Source of the DNA: RSA9 sp036381195
GTDB taxonomy: Bacteria; Gemmatimonadota; Gemmatimonadetes; Longimicrobiales; RSA9
DNA: 19,263 nt
Direction of reading: 5' to 3'
NCBI GenBank assembly: GCA_036381195.1
Contig: DASVDH010000085.1
Span: 1 to 19,263 of the forward strand
This document shows positions 1 through 7,546 of this stretch, in pieces. A program made the translations under genes and the position numbers. The notes below the pieces were generated by a model that was given only the letters and a program-made list of their open reading frames with translations, did no database searches and had not been told where the DNA came from. The first letter of the stretch is position 1, and every line of letters begins with the position of its first letter.

Positions 1-363
1 GCGCACGATACGCAGCTCCTCGAGCAGGTCGGCGAGCGTGCGCCGGTCGAAGCCCCCCGCCCGCACGAAGTCGTCCTGCTCGAACGGGGGCAGCGGCCCC
101 TCGTACCCCCGCGCGAACCAGAGCGCGCGGTAGCCGAACACCCGCTCCGTGTCCACCAGGTGCCCCAGCACTTCCTTGATGCTCCACTTGCCCGGCGCGT
201 AGCGGAACGCCGCCTGCTCCTCGTCGAGCGGGCGGAGCAGCGCGAGCGTCTCCTCGAGCTGCCGTTCGAGGATCGTCAGGACCGGCCCGGGCGGCACACG
301 GCGCACGTAGCCCGCATAGTGGTCGGCGTACTCATCAGGGCCCGGGCGTGCGTATTCCTCCAT
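1..363 (-). CDS. DinB-family (DinB_2-like) protein, 3' end outside window
   Basis: The reverse strand is open from an ATG at 363 to the window edge, giving 121 visible residues; the C-terminus is missing. The segment GKWSIKEVLGHLVDTERVF (about residues 58-76) is typical of the DinB/YfiT four-helix-bundle superfamily: a Trp-Ser motif followed by a helix with a His that normally contributes to a metal site. Members include metal-dependent thiol S-transferases and many uncharacterised proteins, so the substrate cannot be told. The start is supported by an AGGAGGGGCG Shine-Dalgarno stretch a few bases upstream. The gene lies 88 bases downstream of the cysteine hydrolase on the same strand, so the two may share a transcript. 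The family call is fairly secure; the biochemical role is unknown. Confidence 0.8.
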   Translation of the reverse strand, partial: MEEYARPGPDEYADHYAGYVRRVPPGPVLTILERQLEETLALLRPLDEEQAAFRYAPGKWSIKEVLGHLVDTERVFGYRALWFARGYEGPLPPFEQDDFVRAGGFDRRTLADLLEELRIVR

Positions 364-451
364 CGCCCCTCCTGTGTACCGTTTCTCCCGCCCCGGCGGC
401 CGCTCCCGCCGCGCCGCACGCCAGCCGCGCCCTTCGTGGGGCCGCGCGGCC

Positions 452-1510
452 TCACATGTCCGGCCACTCCGACAGCGGCGTCGTCGACGTGACCACGTGC
501 ATCCCCGCGTCCGCGAAGCGGGCCAGCGCCTCCTCGGCCTGCGGCGTGAAGTCGAAGAGGAAGCAGCCTGGCCGGGCGGGGTCCGGCACGGTGACCGCCG
601 ACATGCAGTCCCGCAGCAGGTAGACCTTCCGTGCCAGGCCCGGAGCGATGTGTGCGAGCAGGTCCTCGATGGTGCTCTTGACGCAATGGCTCGCCGCCTG
701 GCCCGCGATGATCACGGCATCGTTCGCGATCAGCTTCTCGACGAAGGCCGTGTTCTTCCCCGCGATGCGCCCGCCATCGAAGGTGGTGGTCACCTCGGGG
801 CCGAGCACCGAGTAGTACTCGGTGAGCGGCGTCTGGCCCTTCATCTCGACGTGGGCGGGCGCGGTGCGCGCGTATGCGTGGAACATGCGCGCTTCGTGGA
901 TCACGCCGGCGAGCGCGTGACCGTCGCTGCCCAGCAGGCAGTGCGGCGGCCACAGGTAGAGCCGGTACTTGCCCTGCCGCTCCAGCTCCTCGCAGTAGTG
1001 GATCACCTGCTTCAGCAGCCAGTCGTAGTCGCCGCCGGCGAGCCACGCCGCCAGCGCCGGGTTCGGCCGCACCTCACCCGCACGGATCTGCTCGGCGATG
1101 ATCTGGCGGTTCGCGGGCGGCGGGTTGCCGTCCGCATCCACCCAGAATGCGGGCGAGAAGATCTGGTAGGGGTAGTGCGTGTCCAGCGTGCAGGTGATCT
1201 CGGTGATCGCACCCAGGTTTCTGTAGACGAAGCGGGCGATGCGGTCGTTGTCGTCGATCGCGCCGCGGCCGCTCCGGCCCGCCACGTAGAGGGTGCCCTC
1301 GGGGAAACAGAAATCCTTTTGCAGGTCTACGAGCAGCAAGTGGATGCGGCGCCCGTCCCCGGCGGCAGGGGTGAGGCCGTGCTCGTCACGCCAGGCCATG
1401 GCGCGCTCGAACAGCGCTTGCTGATCCGGCTGGTAATCCCAGCGCGCCGCGTGCTCCGTGCGGTAGAAGTCGGGGATGGGAAGCTCTGCACTCGCGTTCT
1501 GCCGCGCCAT
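452..1510 (-). CDS. Nicotinamidase/isochorismatase-like cysteine hydrolase
   Basis: This 352-residue protein carries the full residue set of the nicotinamidase (PncA)/isochorismatase-like fold. D62 in LLLVDLQKDF is the catalytic Asp, K224 in VEMKGQ the likely catalytic Lys, and C276 in AASHCVKSTI the nucleophile. D110 and H112 (LDTH) with H190 (WPPHC) match the PncA metal site. It probably hydrolyses an amide, for example nicotinamide to nicotinate in NAD salvage, but other amides are possible. Typical PncA is about 200 residues; this one has an N-terminal extension of about 55 residues and an insert at about 120-180. ATG 1510 was chosen because GGGAGGATCG precedes it and the longer open frame upstream (to 1894) is Arg/Ala-rich shadow sequence. 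A DinB-family gene follows on the same strand. The fold is confident; the substrate is not. Confidence 0.85.
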   Translation of the reverse strand: MARQNASAELPIPDFYRTEHAARWDYQPDQQALFERAMAWRDEHGLTPAAGDGRRIHLLLVDLQKDFCFPEGTLYVAGRSGRGAIDDNDRIARFVYRNLGAITEITCTLDTHYPYQIFSPAFWVDADGNPPPANRQIIAEQIRAGEVRPNPALAAWLAGGDYDWLLKQVIHYCEELERQGKYRLYLWPPHCLLGSDGHALAGVIHEARMFHAYARTAPAHVEMKGQTPLTEYYSVLGPEVTTTFDGGRIAGKNTAFVEKLIANDAVIIAGQAASHCVKSTIEDLLAHIAPGLARKVYLLRDCMSAVTVPDPARPGCFLFDFTPQAEEALARFADAGMHVVTSTTPLSEWPDM

Positions 1511-1814
1511 CGATCCTCCCGCCAGCTCAGGTACTGCGGCGACGCCTCGGCGGACCCGGCGCGCTGCAAGGTCGGCCCGCGCGCCGCGTCCGGGGATGCC
1601 GGCGGCTGCGGCGGCTCGCCTCTTCGCGGCCGCGCGGCGGCCGTCCCGTCGCCGCGGTTCGGGGTCCGGCGTTAGTATAGCCCGCGGGCGGCCCGGCGCA
1701 ACGGGCGCGCGGCATGTGCGGTTCCACATTCCCCCGAATGCGGGCCCGGCGGGCGGCCATGCGCCCCGTCGGCGCGCGCCCGCGATGGGATGACCCGGGA
1801 GGTGGTGCGACGCC
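1511..1814. other. Divergent intergenic region, hydrolase / mntH
   Basis: These 304 bases separate two outward-facing genes and contain no credible gene. Open frames crossing it are Arg/Ala/Gly-rich shadows. Apart from the reverse-strand TATACT/TTGCGC candidate, I see only GC-rich sequence and no obvious MntR- or Fur-like palindrome. The GTG at 1815 has GGGAGG at 1797-1802, about 12 bases upstream. Confidence 0.6.
1674..1701 (-). promoter_or_regulatory. Candidate promoter of the reverse-strand hydrolase gene
   Basis: Read on the reverse strand, TATACT (1679-1674) matches the -10 consensus at five of six positions. TTGCGC (1701-1696) is a weak -35 at 16-bp spacing. It would leave a 5' untranslated region of about 155 bases before the ATG at 1510. 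In such GC-rich DNA an AT-rich hexamer stands out, but this is pattern matching only. Confidence 0.35.
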
Positions 1815-3116
1815 GTGACCAGACCCGATCCCGCCGGCCCCGCGCGCCCGAGCCGCGCGGCCGCCGCGGCGCGCGACGTCCTGGAGGGGCGCACGCGGCG
1901 CCGGGGGCTGCGGCGCCTGCTCCCGTTCCTCGGCCCGGCGTTCGTCGCGAGCGTGGCCTACATGGACCCCGGCAACTTCGCGACCAACATCCAGGCCGGG
2001 GCGGAGTTCGGCTACCTGCTGCTCTGGGTGGTGGTGGCCAGCAATCTGACGGCGATGCTGGTGCAGTCGCTCTCCGCCAAGCTCGGCATCGCCACGGGCA
2101 TGAACCTGCCGGAGGTCTGTCGCGAGCGGTTCCCCCGCGCGGCGAGCTGGGGGCTCTGGGTGATCAGCGAGCTGGTCGCCATGGCGACCGATCTGGCCGA
2201 GTTCCTGGGCGCCGCGCTCGGCCTCTACCTGCTGTTGCGCATCCCGCTGCTCTGGGCCGCGCTCATCACCGGAGGGGTCACCGTGCTGATCCTCGCCCTC
2301 GAGCGCTACGGGTTCCGGCCGATCGAGGCGGTGATCAGCGGATTCGTGGGCGTGATCGCCGTCTGCTACCTGATCGAGACCGTGCTCGAGCGCCCGGACT
2401 GGGGCGCCATTGCCGGCAGCGCGGTCGTCCCTCGCTTCGCGGGCACGGAGAGCGTCCTGCTCGCGACGGGGATCCTGGGCGCGACCGTCATGCCGCACGC
2501 GGTGCTGCTCCATTCGGCGCTGACCCAGGCGCGGATCGTCCCGCGGACCGAGGCGGAGGCCCGGCGCATCTTCCGGTTCGAGGTGCTGGACGTGCTGATC
2601 GCGATGGGCATCGCCGGGCTGGTCAACGCCGCGATGCTGATCATGGCCGCATCCACCTTCTTCACGCGCGGCCTGACCCACATCGCGAGCATCGAGGAGG
2701 CGCACCGCACGCTCGCGCCGCTGCTGGGCGGGCTGTCCAGCACGGTGTTCGCAGTCTCGCTCCTCGCCTCCGGGCTCTCCTCCTCGACGGTCGGCACGAT
2801 GGCGGGACAGGTGATCATGCAGGGCTTCATCCGCCGCCGCATCCCGATCTGGCTGCGGCGGCTGGTGACGATGGCGCCCGCGATCGTGGTGATCGCGCTG
2901 GGGCTGGACCCGACGCGCACGCTGGTCATCAGCCAGGTCATCCTCAGCTTCGGCCTGCCCTTCGTGCTCGTGCCGCTCGTCCTGTTCACCAGCCGGCGCG
3001 ACGTGATGGGCGCGCTGGTCAACCGCCGCGCCACCACCGTGGTCGCAGCGCTCGTGGCCGGGACGATCGTGGCGCTCAACGTCTTCCTGGTGTGGCGCGT
3101 GTTGACGGGGGAATGA
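1815..3116 (+). CDS. mntH: NRAMP-family divalent metal (Mn2+/Fe2+) transporter
   Basis: The product has 433 residues, the usual length for bacterial NRAMP/MntH proton-coupled manganese/iron importers of the inner membrane. Both signature metal-binding motifs are present: DPGN at 51-54 in the first helix (AYMDPGNFATN), and A-x-x-MPH at 223-228 in helix 6 (ATVMPHAVLLHS). Around 10-11 hydrophobic segments run from about residue 36 to the C-terminus. The basic N-terminal 35 residues are cytoplasmic in this family. The start is a GTG at 1815 with GGGAGG about 12 bases upstream; no nearer in-frame start looks better. A universal stress protein gene begins 4 bases after the stop, so the two are very likely co-transcribed. 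Family assignment is firm; Mn versus Fe preference cannot be read from sequence. Confidence 0.95.
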   Translation: MTRPDPAGPARPSRAAAAARDVLEGRTRRRGLRRLLPFLGPAFVASVAYMDPGNFATNIQAGAEFGYLLLWVVVASNLTAMLVQSLSAKLGIATGMNLPEVCRERFPRAASWGLWVISELVAMATDLAEFLGAALGLYLLLRIPLLWAALITGGVTVLILALERYGFRPIEAVISGFVGVIAVCYLIETVLERPDWGAIAGSAVVPRFAGTESVLLATGILGATVMPHAVLLHSALTQARIVPRTEAEARRIFRFEVLDVLIAMGIAGLVNAAMLIMAASTFFTRGLTHIASIEEAHRTLAPLLGGLSSTVFAVSLLASGLSSSTVGTMAGQVIMQGFIRRRIPIWLRRLVTMAPAIVVIALGLDPTRTLVISQVILSFGLPFVLVPLVLFTSRRDVMGALVNRRATTVVAALVAGTIVALNVFLVWRVLTGE

Positions 3117-3120
3117 GGCG

Positions 3121-4077
3121 ATGCAAACGATGAGGCCGCCGGGCGTGCCCGGCACGTGGCCGGCCGGGCTCCGGCACCTGCTCGTGCCGCTGGACGGCTC
3201 GTGGCTGGCCGAGTCCGCGCTGCCGCCCGCCGCCGGCTTCGCGGACCGCTTCGGCGCGCGCGTTACGGCGCTGCACGTGCTGGAGCCGCACGGCCCCGCG
3301 GCCATCCACGGGGATCGACACCTGCGCGGGCGCGGCGAGGCGGAGGCGTATCTGGCCGGCATCAGGGAGTGGTTCGCGGAGCGCGGCATCGCGGTGGATG
3401 CGGCGCTGCGGGAGGCACGGGACGACGACGTCGCCGCTACGATCGCCGGCGCGGCCGTCGAGCTCGGCGCCGACCTCGTCATCCTCGCCGCGCACGGCAG
3501 CCGCGGCGTGCGCGGGCTGCTGTACGGGCGGATCGGCCAGCAAGTGCTGGCGCACGCCGCCATGCCGGTGTTGCTGGTGCCGGCGTCGGCCCGGGCGCGG
3601 CGCGGCGCCTTCGACTGCCGCCGGCTCATGCTCCCGCTCGACGGCAGCGCTGCGGCGGAGCAGGCGTTGCCCGCGGCCGTGGCGGTGGCGCGCGCGTTCG
3701 ACGCGCGGGTGCTGCTCGCCCGTGTCGTGCAGACGCCGGGCGCGCTGATCGGCGCCCTCGCGGATGACCGCGCGCCCGCGGCCCGGCTGATGCCCACGGC
3801 CGCCGCCGCGATGCTCGAGCTCGAGGAGCAGGAGGCCGCGCGCTACCTGGTCGCGGTGCAGGCGCGGCTCGAGGCCGATGGCGTCGCCGCGGAGACGGCG
3901 GTTGCGCGCGGCGACCCCGCGGACGTGGTGCCGCAACTCGTGGCGGAGAGCCGCGTGGACCTGCTGGTCTTGCCGACGCACGGCCGCGCCGGCGCCGCCG
4001 CAGTGTGGGCGGGAAGCGTGGCGGCGCGCACCATCGAGAGGAGCGAGAAGCCGATGCTGCTCGTGAAAGTCGAGTAG
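3121..4077 (+). CDS. Universal stress protein, two UspA domains
   Basis: This 318-residue protein contains two tandem Usp domains, at about 17-155 and 166-318. Each opens with the family strand and loop (HLLVPLDGSWLAESAL; RLMLPLDGSAAAEQAL) and closes with a nucleotide-loop region. In domain 2 the loop PTHG-x9-GSV (286-300) followed by KPMLLVKV resembles the ATP-binding G-x2-G-x9-G-S/T motif, with Pro for the first Gly. In domain 1 it is AAHG-x9-GR, so ATP binding there is doubtful. Usp proteins are cytoplasmic stress and energy-state proteins. The gene starts 4 bases after mntH, within the same operon, which hints at a link with metal or oxidative stress. The start overlaps no better ribosome site than GAGG just upstream. 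Confidence 0.93.
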   Translation: MQTMRPPGVPGTWPAGLRHLLVPLDGSWLAESALPPAAGFADRFGARVTALHVLEPHGPAAIHGDRHLRGRGEAEAYLAGIREWFAERGIAVDAALREARDDDVAATIAGAAVELGADLVILAAHGSRGVRGLLYGRIGQQVLAHAAMPVLLVPASARARRGAFDCRRLMLPLDGSAAAEQALPAAVAVARAFDARVLLARVVQTPGALIGALADDRAPAARLMPTAAAAMLELEEQEAARYLVAVQARLEADGVAAETAVARGDPADVVPQLVAESRVDLLVLPTHGRAGAAAVWAGSVAARTIERSEKPMLLVKVE

Positions 4078-4155
4078 GCGAGCCGCAGGCATCCCGCGCC
4101 CCTCCTCCCCGACCCGGCTGCCCGCCTGCCCCCCTGCGGCGAGGGCCGCCGCCCG

Positions 4156-4172
4156 GTGGGGGATCTCCCCAC
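4156..4172. terminator. Short GC hairpin between usp and oxidase operon
   Basis: GTGGGG (4156-4161) and CCCCAC (4167-4172) form a perfect 6-bp stem with a GATCT loop. It lies 79 bases after the usp stop and about 90 bases before the oxidase operon. There is no T tract, so it could be a weak or factor-assisted terminator, a leader structure, or chance. Confidence 0.25.
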
Positions 4173-4262
4173 ACCGCCTTCCTCCTTTGCCCGATAGAAC
4201 ACGGCCGGCGGTATGCCCATCCTTCGCTCCGCATCGGTGTCCTGTGCAAGGAGGCTTGGGGC

Positions 4263-4400
4263 ATGCAGGAAGCGACCGGACCCGGCCGCCACCCGCGCGG
4301 CACACTGGCCATCGTCGCCGTCTACGGCCTGCTGTTCGCGCTGGGCTGGCTCATCCTCTACTTCGGCGTCTACCTGCCCCGCGGCGGGCTCCGACCGTGA
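4263..4400 (+). CDS. Small single-helix cytochrome oxidase subunit (subunit IIa / CbaD-like)
   Basis: A 45-residue protein with a short polar N-terminus and one hydrophobic helix (about 15-37, LAIVAVYGLLFALGWLILYF), ending in a short polar tail. It is placed directly before subunits II and I of a B-family oxidase. Thermus ba3 oxidase has a comparable one-helix subunit IIa encoded beside cbaA and cbaB, and similar genes sit in this position in other B-type operons. The start is well supported by AAGGAGG at 4248-4254, eight bases before the ATG, the best ribosome site in the operon. The stop is 8 bases before the subunit II start. Such a short sequence cannot be assigned by motif; the call rests on size, topology and position. 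Confidence 0.75.
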   Translation: MQEATGPGRHPRGTLAIVAVYGLLFALGWLILYFGVYLPRGGLRP

Positions 4401-4408
4401 GGCCGGCC

Positions 4409-4888
4409 ATGAACGTGGACCTGTACGAAAAGATCTGGATCGGGATCGCCATCGGCCTGATCGCGCTGTTCATCGGCGCGATCGGCTACGGCGCCGCGGC
4501 GTTCGCGGGCCACCCGCCCAGCCACGTCGAGACGATCGACCCGAAGGCGGCGCGGACGGACCCGCGCTTCGCCCAGCCCGGCATCACGGTGCGGCCGGAC
4601 GGCAGCGTCCAGGTCGTGCTGCTCGCCCAGATGTTCTCGTTCCTGCCCAACGAGATCCGCGTGCCGGCCGGCAAGCCGGTGACGTTCCGGCTGACCAGCC
4701 CGGACGTGACGCACGGCTTCCAGATCGTCGGCACCAACGGCAACACGATGGTGATCCCGGGCTACGTGAGCCAGTTCACCACGGTGTTCCGCGAGCCGGG
4801 CGAGTACCTGATCGTGTGCAACGAGTACTGCGGGCTGGGGCACCATCTCATGCAGGGCAAGCTCATCGTCACGCGGGAGGCGGCATGA
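4409..4888 (+). CDS. cbaB: ba3-type cytochrome c oxidase subunit II (CuA domain)
   Basis: A 159-residue protein with one N-terminal membrane helix (about 8-32) and a periplasmic cupredoxin domain. The CuA ligands are complete: H102 (DVTHGF), C137 and C141 in CNEYCGLGHHLM, H145 and M148, with E139 as the usual backbone ligand. This domain takes electrons from cytochrome c and passes them to subunit I. The short length and single helix match the B-type (ba3) subunit II and not the two-helix A-type. The stop overlaps the start of subunit I (ATGA at 4885-4888), implying translational coupling. ATG 4409 is the natural start, 8 bases after the small subunit. Confidence 0.95.
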   Translation: MNVDLYEKIWIGIAIGLIALFIGAIGYGAAAFAGHPPSHVETIDPKAARTDPRFAQPGITVRPDGSVQVVLLAQMFSFLPNEIRVPAGKPVTFRLTSPDVTHGFQIVGTNGNTMVIPGYVSQFTTVFREPGEYLIVCNEYCGLGHHLMQGKLIVTREAA

Positions 4889-6579
4889 GCGCGGTCGCGA
4901 TGAGGCCGGCGGGCGCCGGCATGCAGGCGGCCGCGCCCGCCGGGGAGACGGCCGTCGGCTCGGGCTGGGCGCGGCTCGCGCTGGCGCACTTCTGGGTCGC
5001 GTTCGCGGCGTTCGGCATCGCCGCGCTCATGGCGGTCATGCAGGCGATGTCCAGGGCCAACGCCGCGCTGCCGTTCCGCTCGCCCCAGATCTTCTACCTC
5101 TCGGTGACCGCGCACGGCGTGCTCATGGCGCTGGTCTTCACCACCTTCTTCATCATGGGGCTGGGCTACATCATCGCCCGGACGTCGCTCGGCCGCGAGC
5201 TGAAGAGCGAGCGGCTCGGCTGGATCGGCTACGCCGTCGCGCTGCTGGGCACCGTGCTCGCGGCCGCCGTGATCCTCGCAGGCAAGGCCAGCGTGCTGTA
5301 CACGTTCTACCCGCCGCTGCGCGCCCACCCGCTGTTCTACATCGGCACGACGCTGCTCGTGGTGGGCTCCTGGATCTGGTGCGTGGTCGTGCTGCGCTGC
5401 TACCGCGCGTGGCGGCGCGACCATCCGGAGGAGCCGGTGCCCATCGCGATGCACGGCATCATCGCGACGGTCATCGTCTGGCTGCTCGCGACCGCCGGCG
5501 TGGCCGCGGAGATGCTGTTCCTGCTGATCCCGTGGTCGCTCGGGCTGAAGGAGACGGTAGATCCGGTCCTGGCGCGGACGCTGTTCTGGTGGTTCGGCCA
5601 CCCCCTCGTCTACTTCTGGCTGCTGCCCGCCTACGCGCTGTGGTACGCGGTCCTGCCGCGCACCGTGGGCGGCAAGCTGTTCAGCGACCCGCTCGCCCGC
5701 GTCGTGTTCGTCCTGTTCATCCTGTTCTCGACGCCGGTGGGCCTGCACCACCAGTTCATGGATCCCGGCATCGCCGGCGAGTGGAAGCTGGCCCACACGC
5801 TGAGCACGTACGCGATCCTGCTGCCCAGCTTCATCACCGCGTTCACGGTCATCGCATCGCTCGAGGTCGCGGGCCGGCTCAAGGGTGCGACCGGCTGGTT
5901 CGACTGGATCGGCAAGCTGCCCTGGCGCGACCCGTTCTTCGCGTCCGTCGCGCTCGCGATGCTGACGTTCGCGCTCGGCGGGTTCGGCGGCGCGGTCAAC
6001 GCGGCGTTCGGGATGAACTCCATGGTGCACAACACCGCGTGGGTGCAGGGCCACTTCCACCTGACGGTCGGGACGGCGGTCGCGCTGACGTTCATGGGCG
6101 CGAGCTACTGGCTGCTCCCCCGGCTCACCGGCCGGCCGCTCCGGCTCGTCTCCCTGGCGCGCGTGCAGCCGTACCTCTGGTTCGCCGGCATGATGACGTT
6201 CAGCATCGTGAACCACGCGACCGGGCTCATGGGCATGCCCCGGCGCGTGTACGACGCGAGCTATGGCGGCCATCCGATCGCGCAGGCGTGGCAGGCCTGG
6301 ACCGGGCTCTCCGCGCTGGGCGGCGTGATCCTGTTCGTCAGCGCGATGAGCTTCGTGCTCGTCGCGGGCGCGACCGCGCTGACGCGCCAGCGGCGCGAGC
6401 CCGAGCCGATCCTCTACGCGGAGCCGCTCGAGCCGCTGCCCCGCCGCCGCCCCGTCTGGGACCGGTTCGGGCTGTGGGCGGCGATCGCGATCGTGATGGT
6501 CATCGCGGCCTACGCGTACCCCCTGTGGAGCCTGATCCGGATGGAGACGTTCGGCTCGCCCGGGTTCCAGCCGTTCTAG
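4885..6579 (+). CDS. cbaA: ba3-type (B-family) cytochrome c oxidase subunit I
   Basis: A 564-residue polytopic membrane protein, the catalytic subunit that reduces O2 to water while pumping protons. All cofactor ligands are visible. H77 (TAHGVLM) and H392 fit the low-spin heme; H239 with Y243 (HPLVY, the cross-linked His-Tyr pair) and H288-H289 (GLHHQF) fit CuB; H390 in QGHFH fits the high-spin heme. About 13 hydrophobic segments are present, the last near the C-terminus (about 528-550). Sequence style and the neighbouring small subunits place it with the Thermus ba3-like, usually high-affinity, oxidases. It begins inside the subunit II stop codon. No heme A synthase, subunit III or Cu chaperone gene is adjacent, so those must be elsewhere. 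Confidence 0.96.
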   Translation: MSAVAMRPAGAGMQAAAPAGETAVGSGWARLALAHFWVAFAAFGIAALMAVMQAMSRANAALPFRSPQIFYLSVTAHGVLMALVFTTFFIMGLGYIIARTSLGRELKSERLGWIGYAVALLGTVLAAAVILAGKASVLYTFYPPLRAHPLFYIGTTLLVVGSWIWCVVVLRCYRAWRRDHPEEPVPIAMHGIIATVIVWLLATAGVAAEMLFLLIPWSLGLKETVDPVLARTLFWWFGHPLVYFWLLPAYALWYAVLPRTVGGKLFSDPLARVVFVLFILFSTPVGLHHQFMDPGIAGEWKLAHTLSTYAILLPSFITAFTVIASLEVAGRLKGATGWFDWIGKLPWRDPFFASVALAMLTFALGGFGGAVNAAFGMNSMVHNTAWVQGHFHLTVGTAVALTFMGASYWLLPRLTGRPLRLVSLARVQPYLWFAGMMTFSIVNHATGLMGMPRRVYDASYGGHPIAQAWQAWTGLSALGGVILFVSAMSFVLVAGATALTRQRREPEPILYAEPLEPLPRRRPVWDRFGLWAAIAIVMVIAAYAYPLWSLIRMETFGSPGFQPF

Positions 6580-6672
6580 CGGGCGCGTGAGGAACGTCAG
6601 CGTTGCGCGCACATCGGCGGGGTCCTGACGGCGTTCGACGAACCCCGCGGCCTCCAGGCGGGCGCGGGGAGC

Positions 6673-6704
6673 CGGGCGGGGGCTGTGACGCTGGCCCCCG
6701 CCCG
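6673..6704. terminator. Perfect 11-bp inverted repeat after the oxidase operon
   Basis: CGGGCGGGGGC (6673-6683) and GCCCCCGCCCG (6694-6704) are exact reverse complements separated by a 10-base loop. The structure lies 94 bases downstream of the subunit I stop and is all G/C. No T tract follows, so it is either a U-less GC-rich terminator or a processing and stability hairpin at the operon end. Confidence 0.4.
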
Positions 6705-6729
6705 ACCTCCCACCCGCGCCCTCCCACCC

Positions 6730-6758
6730 TTGAAGCTCCGGCTCCCCCACCCCATGTT
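6730..6758 (+). promoter_or_regulatory. Weak candidate promoter for the peroxiredoxin
   Basis: TTGAAG (6730-6735) and CATGTT (6753-6758) are separated by 17 bases, about 65 bases before the peroxiredoxin start and just past the GC hairpin. The -10 match is poor (three of six), so this is only a candidate. Confidence 0.2.
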
Positions 6759-6824
6759 GCGCCCGCCACCGCGGCGCCGCCGCGGCGAGGCGTGCCGGGA
6801 CGACGAACGACGAGGAGCCAGCGC

Positions 6825-7286
6825 ATGCTCGAGCCGAACGATGTCGCCCCCGACTTCGAGCTCCAGGCCGACGACGGCTCGACCGTCCGCCTGTCCGACC
6901 TGCGCGGCCGCAAGGTCGTGCTCTACTTCTATCCGAAGGACGACACGCCCGGTTGCACCACCGAGGCGTGCGAGTTCCGCGACCGCCGCAAGGACATTGG
7001 CGCGAACGGCGCGGTCGTGCTGGGCGTGAGCCCGGACTCGGTCGAGTCGCACAGGCGCTTCAAGGAAAAGTACGGGCTGGACTTCCCGCTGCTCGCGGAC
7101 ACGGACCACCGGGTGGCCGAGGCGTACGGCGTGTGGCAGCAGAAGTCGATGTACGGCCGCACGTACTGGGGCGTCGCGCGCACCACCTTCCTCATCGACG
7201 AGGAGGGACGCATCGCGCGGGTGTTCGAGAAGGTCAAGCCGGCCGGCCACGCGGCCGAGGTGCTCGAGGCGGTCAGGGGCGGCTGA
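6825..7286 (+). CDS. bcp: Thioredoxin-dependent peroxiredoxin, Bcp/PrxQ type
   Basis: A 153-residue protein, the normal Bcp length, that reduces hydrogen and organic peroxides using thioredoxin in the cytoplasm. The active site YPKDDTPGCTTEACEF (36-51) contains the peroxidatic C44, the conserved Pro and Thr before it, and C49 five residues later, the resolving-cysteine spacing of E. coli Bcp. The conserved Arg lies in GVARTTFLID (about 116-125). The start at 6825 is preceded by GAGGAG at 6812-6817, seven bases away; the longer open frame upstream is Pro/Arg-rich shadow. It appears to be a single-gene unit between the oxidase operon and the thr leader. Confidence 0.95.
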   Translation: MLEPNDVAPDFELQADDGSTVRLSDLRGRKVVLYFYPKDDTPGCTTEACEFRDRRKDIGANGAVVLGVSPDSVESHRRFKEKYGLDFPLLADTDHRVAEAYGVWQQKSMYGRTYWGVARTTFLIDEEGRIARVFEKVKPAGHAAEVLEAVRGG

Positions 7287-7305
7287 GCTCCTCGCTACGC
7301 GGGCC

Positions 7306-7317
7306 GTGGCGCGCCAC
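7306..7317. other. 12-bp perfect palindrome downstream of bcp
   Basis: GTGGCGCGCCAC reads identically on both strands and sits 19 bases after the bcp stop. It could be part of a terminator or an operator, but such GC palindromes arise readily at this composition. Confidence 0.2.
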
Positions 7318-7379
7318 ACGCCCGGCGCAGACCGGCTCCACGCGCGGCCGTGGCCCGGCATGGCGGCAACCGAACCCCC

Positions 7380-7408
7380 TTGACGCCGCCGCCCGCGCCG
7401 CATACAGT
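7380..7408 (+). promoter_or_regulatory. Sigma70-like promoter of the threonine operon
   Basis: TTGACG (7380-7385, five of six -35 positions) and TACAGT (7403-7408, four of six -10 positions) are separated by exactly 17 bases. Transcription would begin near 7415, giving a leader of about 215 bases before thrB, long enough to hold the leader peptide and the attenuator. This is among the best promoter matches in the window. Confidence 0.65.
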
Positions 7409-7459
7409 AGCGTGGCCAGCCGCGCTGGACGCGGCGCGACCGAAACCCTGGACACGGCG

Positions 7460-7546
7460 ATGACCGGCTTCCGTTCCATTACCGGCATGATGACCACCAT
7501 GACCCGGCTCTCCCGGAGAGGCGGCGTGCTGGCCTTCGTGCGGTGA
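7460..7546 (+). CDS. Threonine operon leader peptide (thrL-like)
   Basis: A 28-codon frame inside the untranslated leader, 45 bases after the predicted transcription start. It encodes five Thr (residues 2, 8, 12, 13, 15), one Ile (7) and four Met (1, 10, 11, 14), including the run MMTTMT at 10-15, and ends at a TGA 83 bases before thrB. It has no protein-like features of its own; like E. coli thrL, its presumed role is to make ribosome progress depend on charged tRNA. Thr and Met are both made from homoserine, the product two steps into this operon, which makes this residue choice meaningful. The ribosome site is weak (GGA about eight bases upstream). It is supported by position, composition and its register with the RNA stems, but not by homology. 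Confidence 0.7.
   Translation: MTGFRSITGMMTTMTRLSRRGGVLAFVR

Noticed and set aside
1527..3797. A 756-residue reverse-strand open frame across mntH and usp
   Set aside because: It is antisense to two clear genes, full of Arg/His/Gly/Ala low-complexity runs, and shows no family motif; a typical GC-rich shadow.
4762..6750. A 662-residue reverse-strand open frame across the oxidase genes
   Set aside because: It is antisense to cbaB and cbaA with all cofactor ligands intact on the forward strand; its composition is Arg/Glu/His repeats without a domain.
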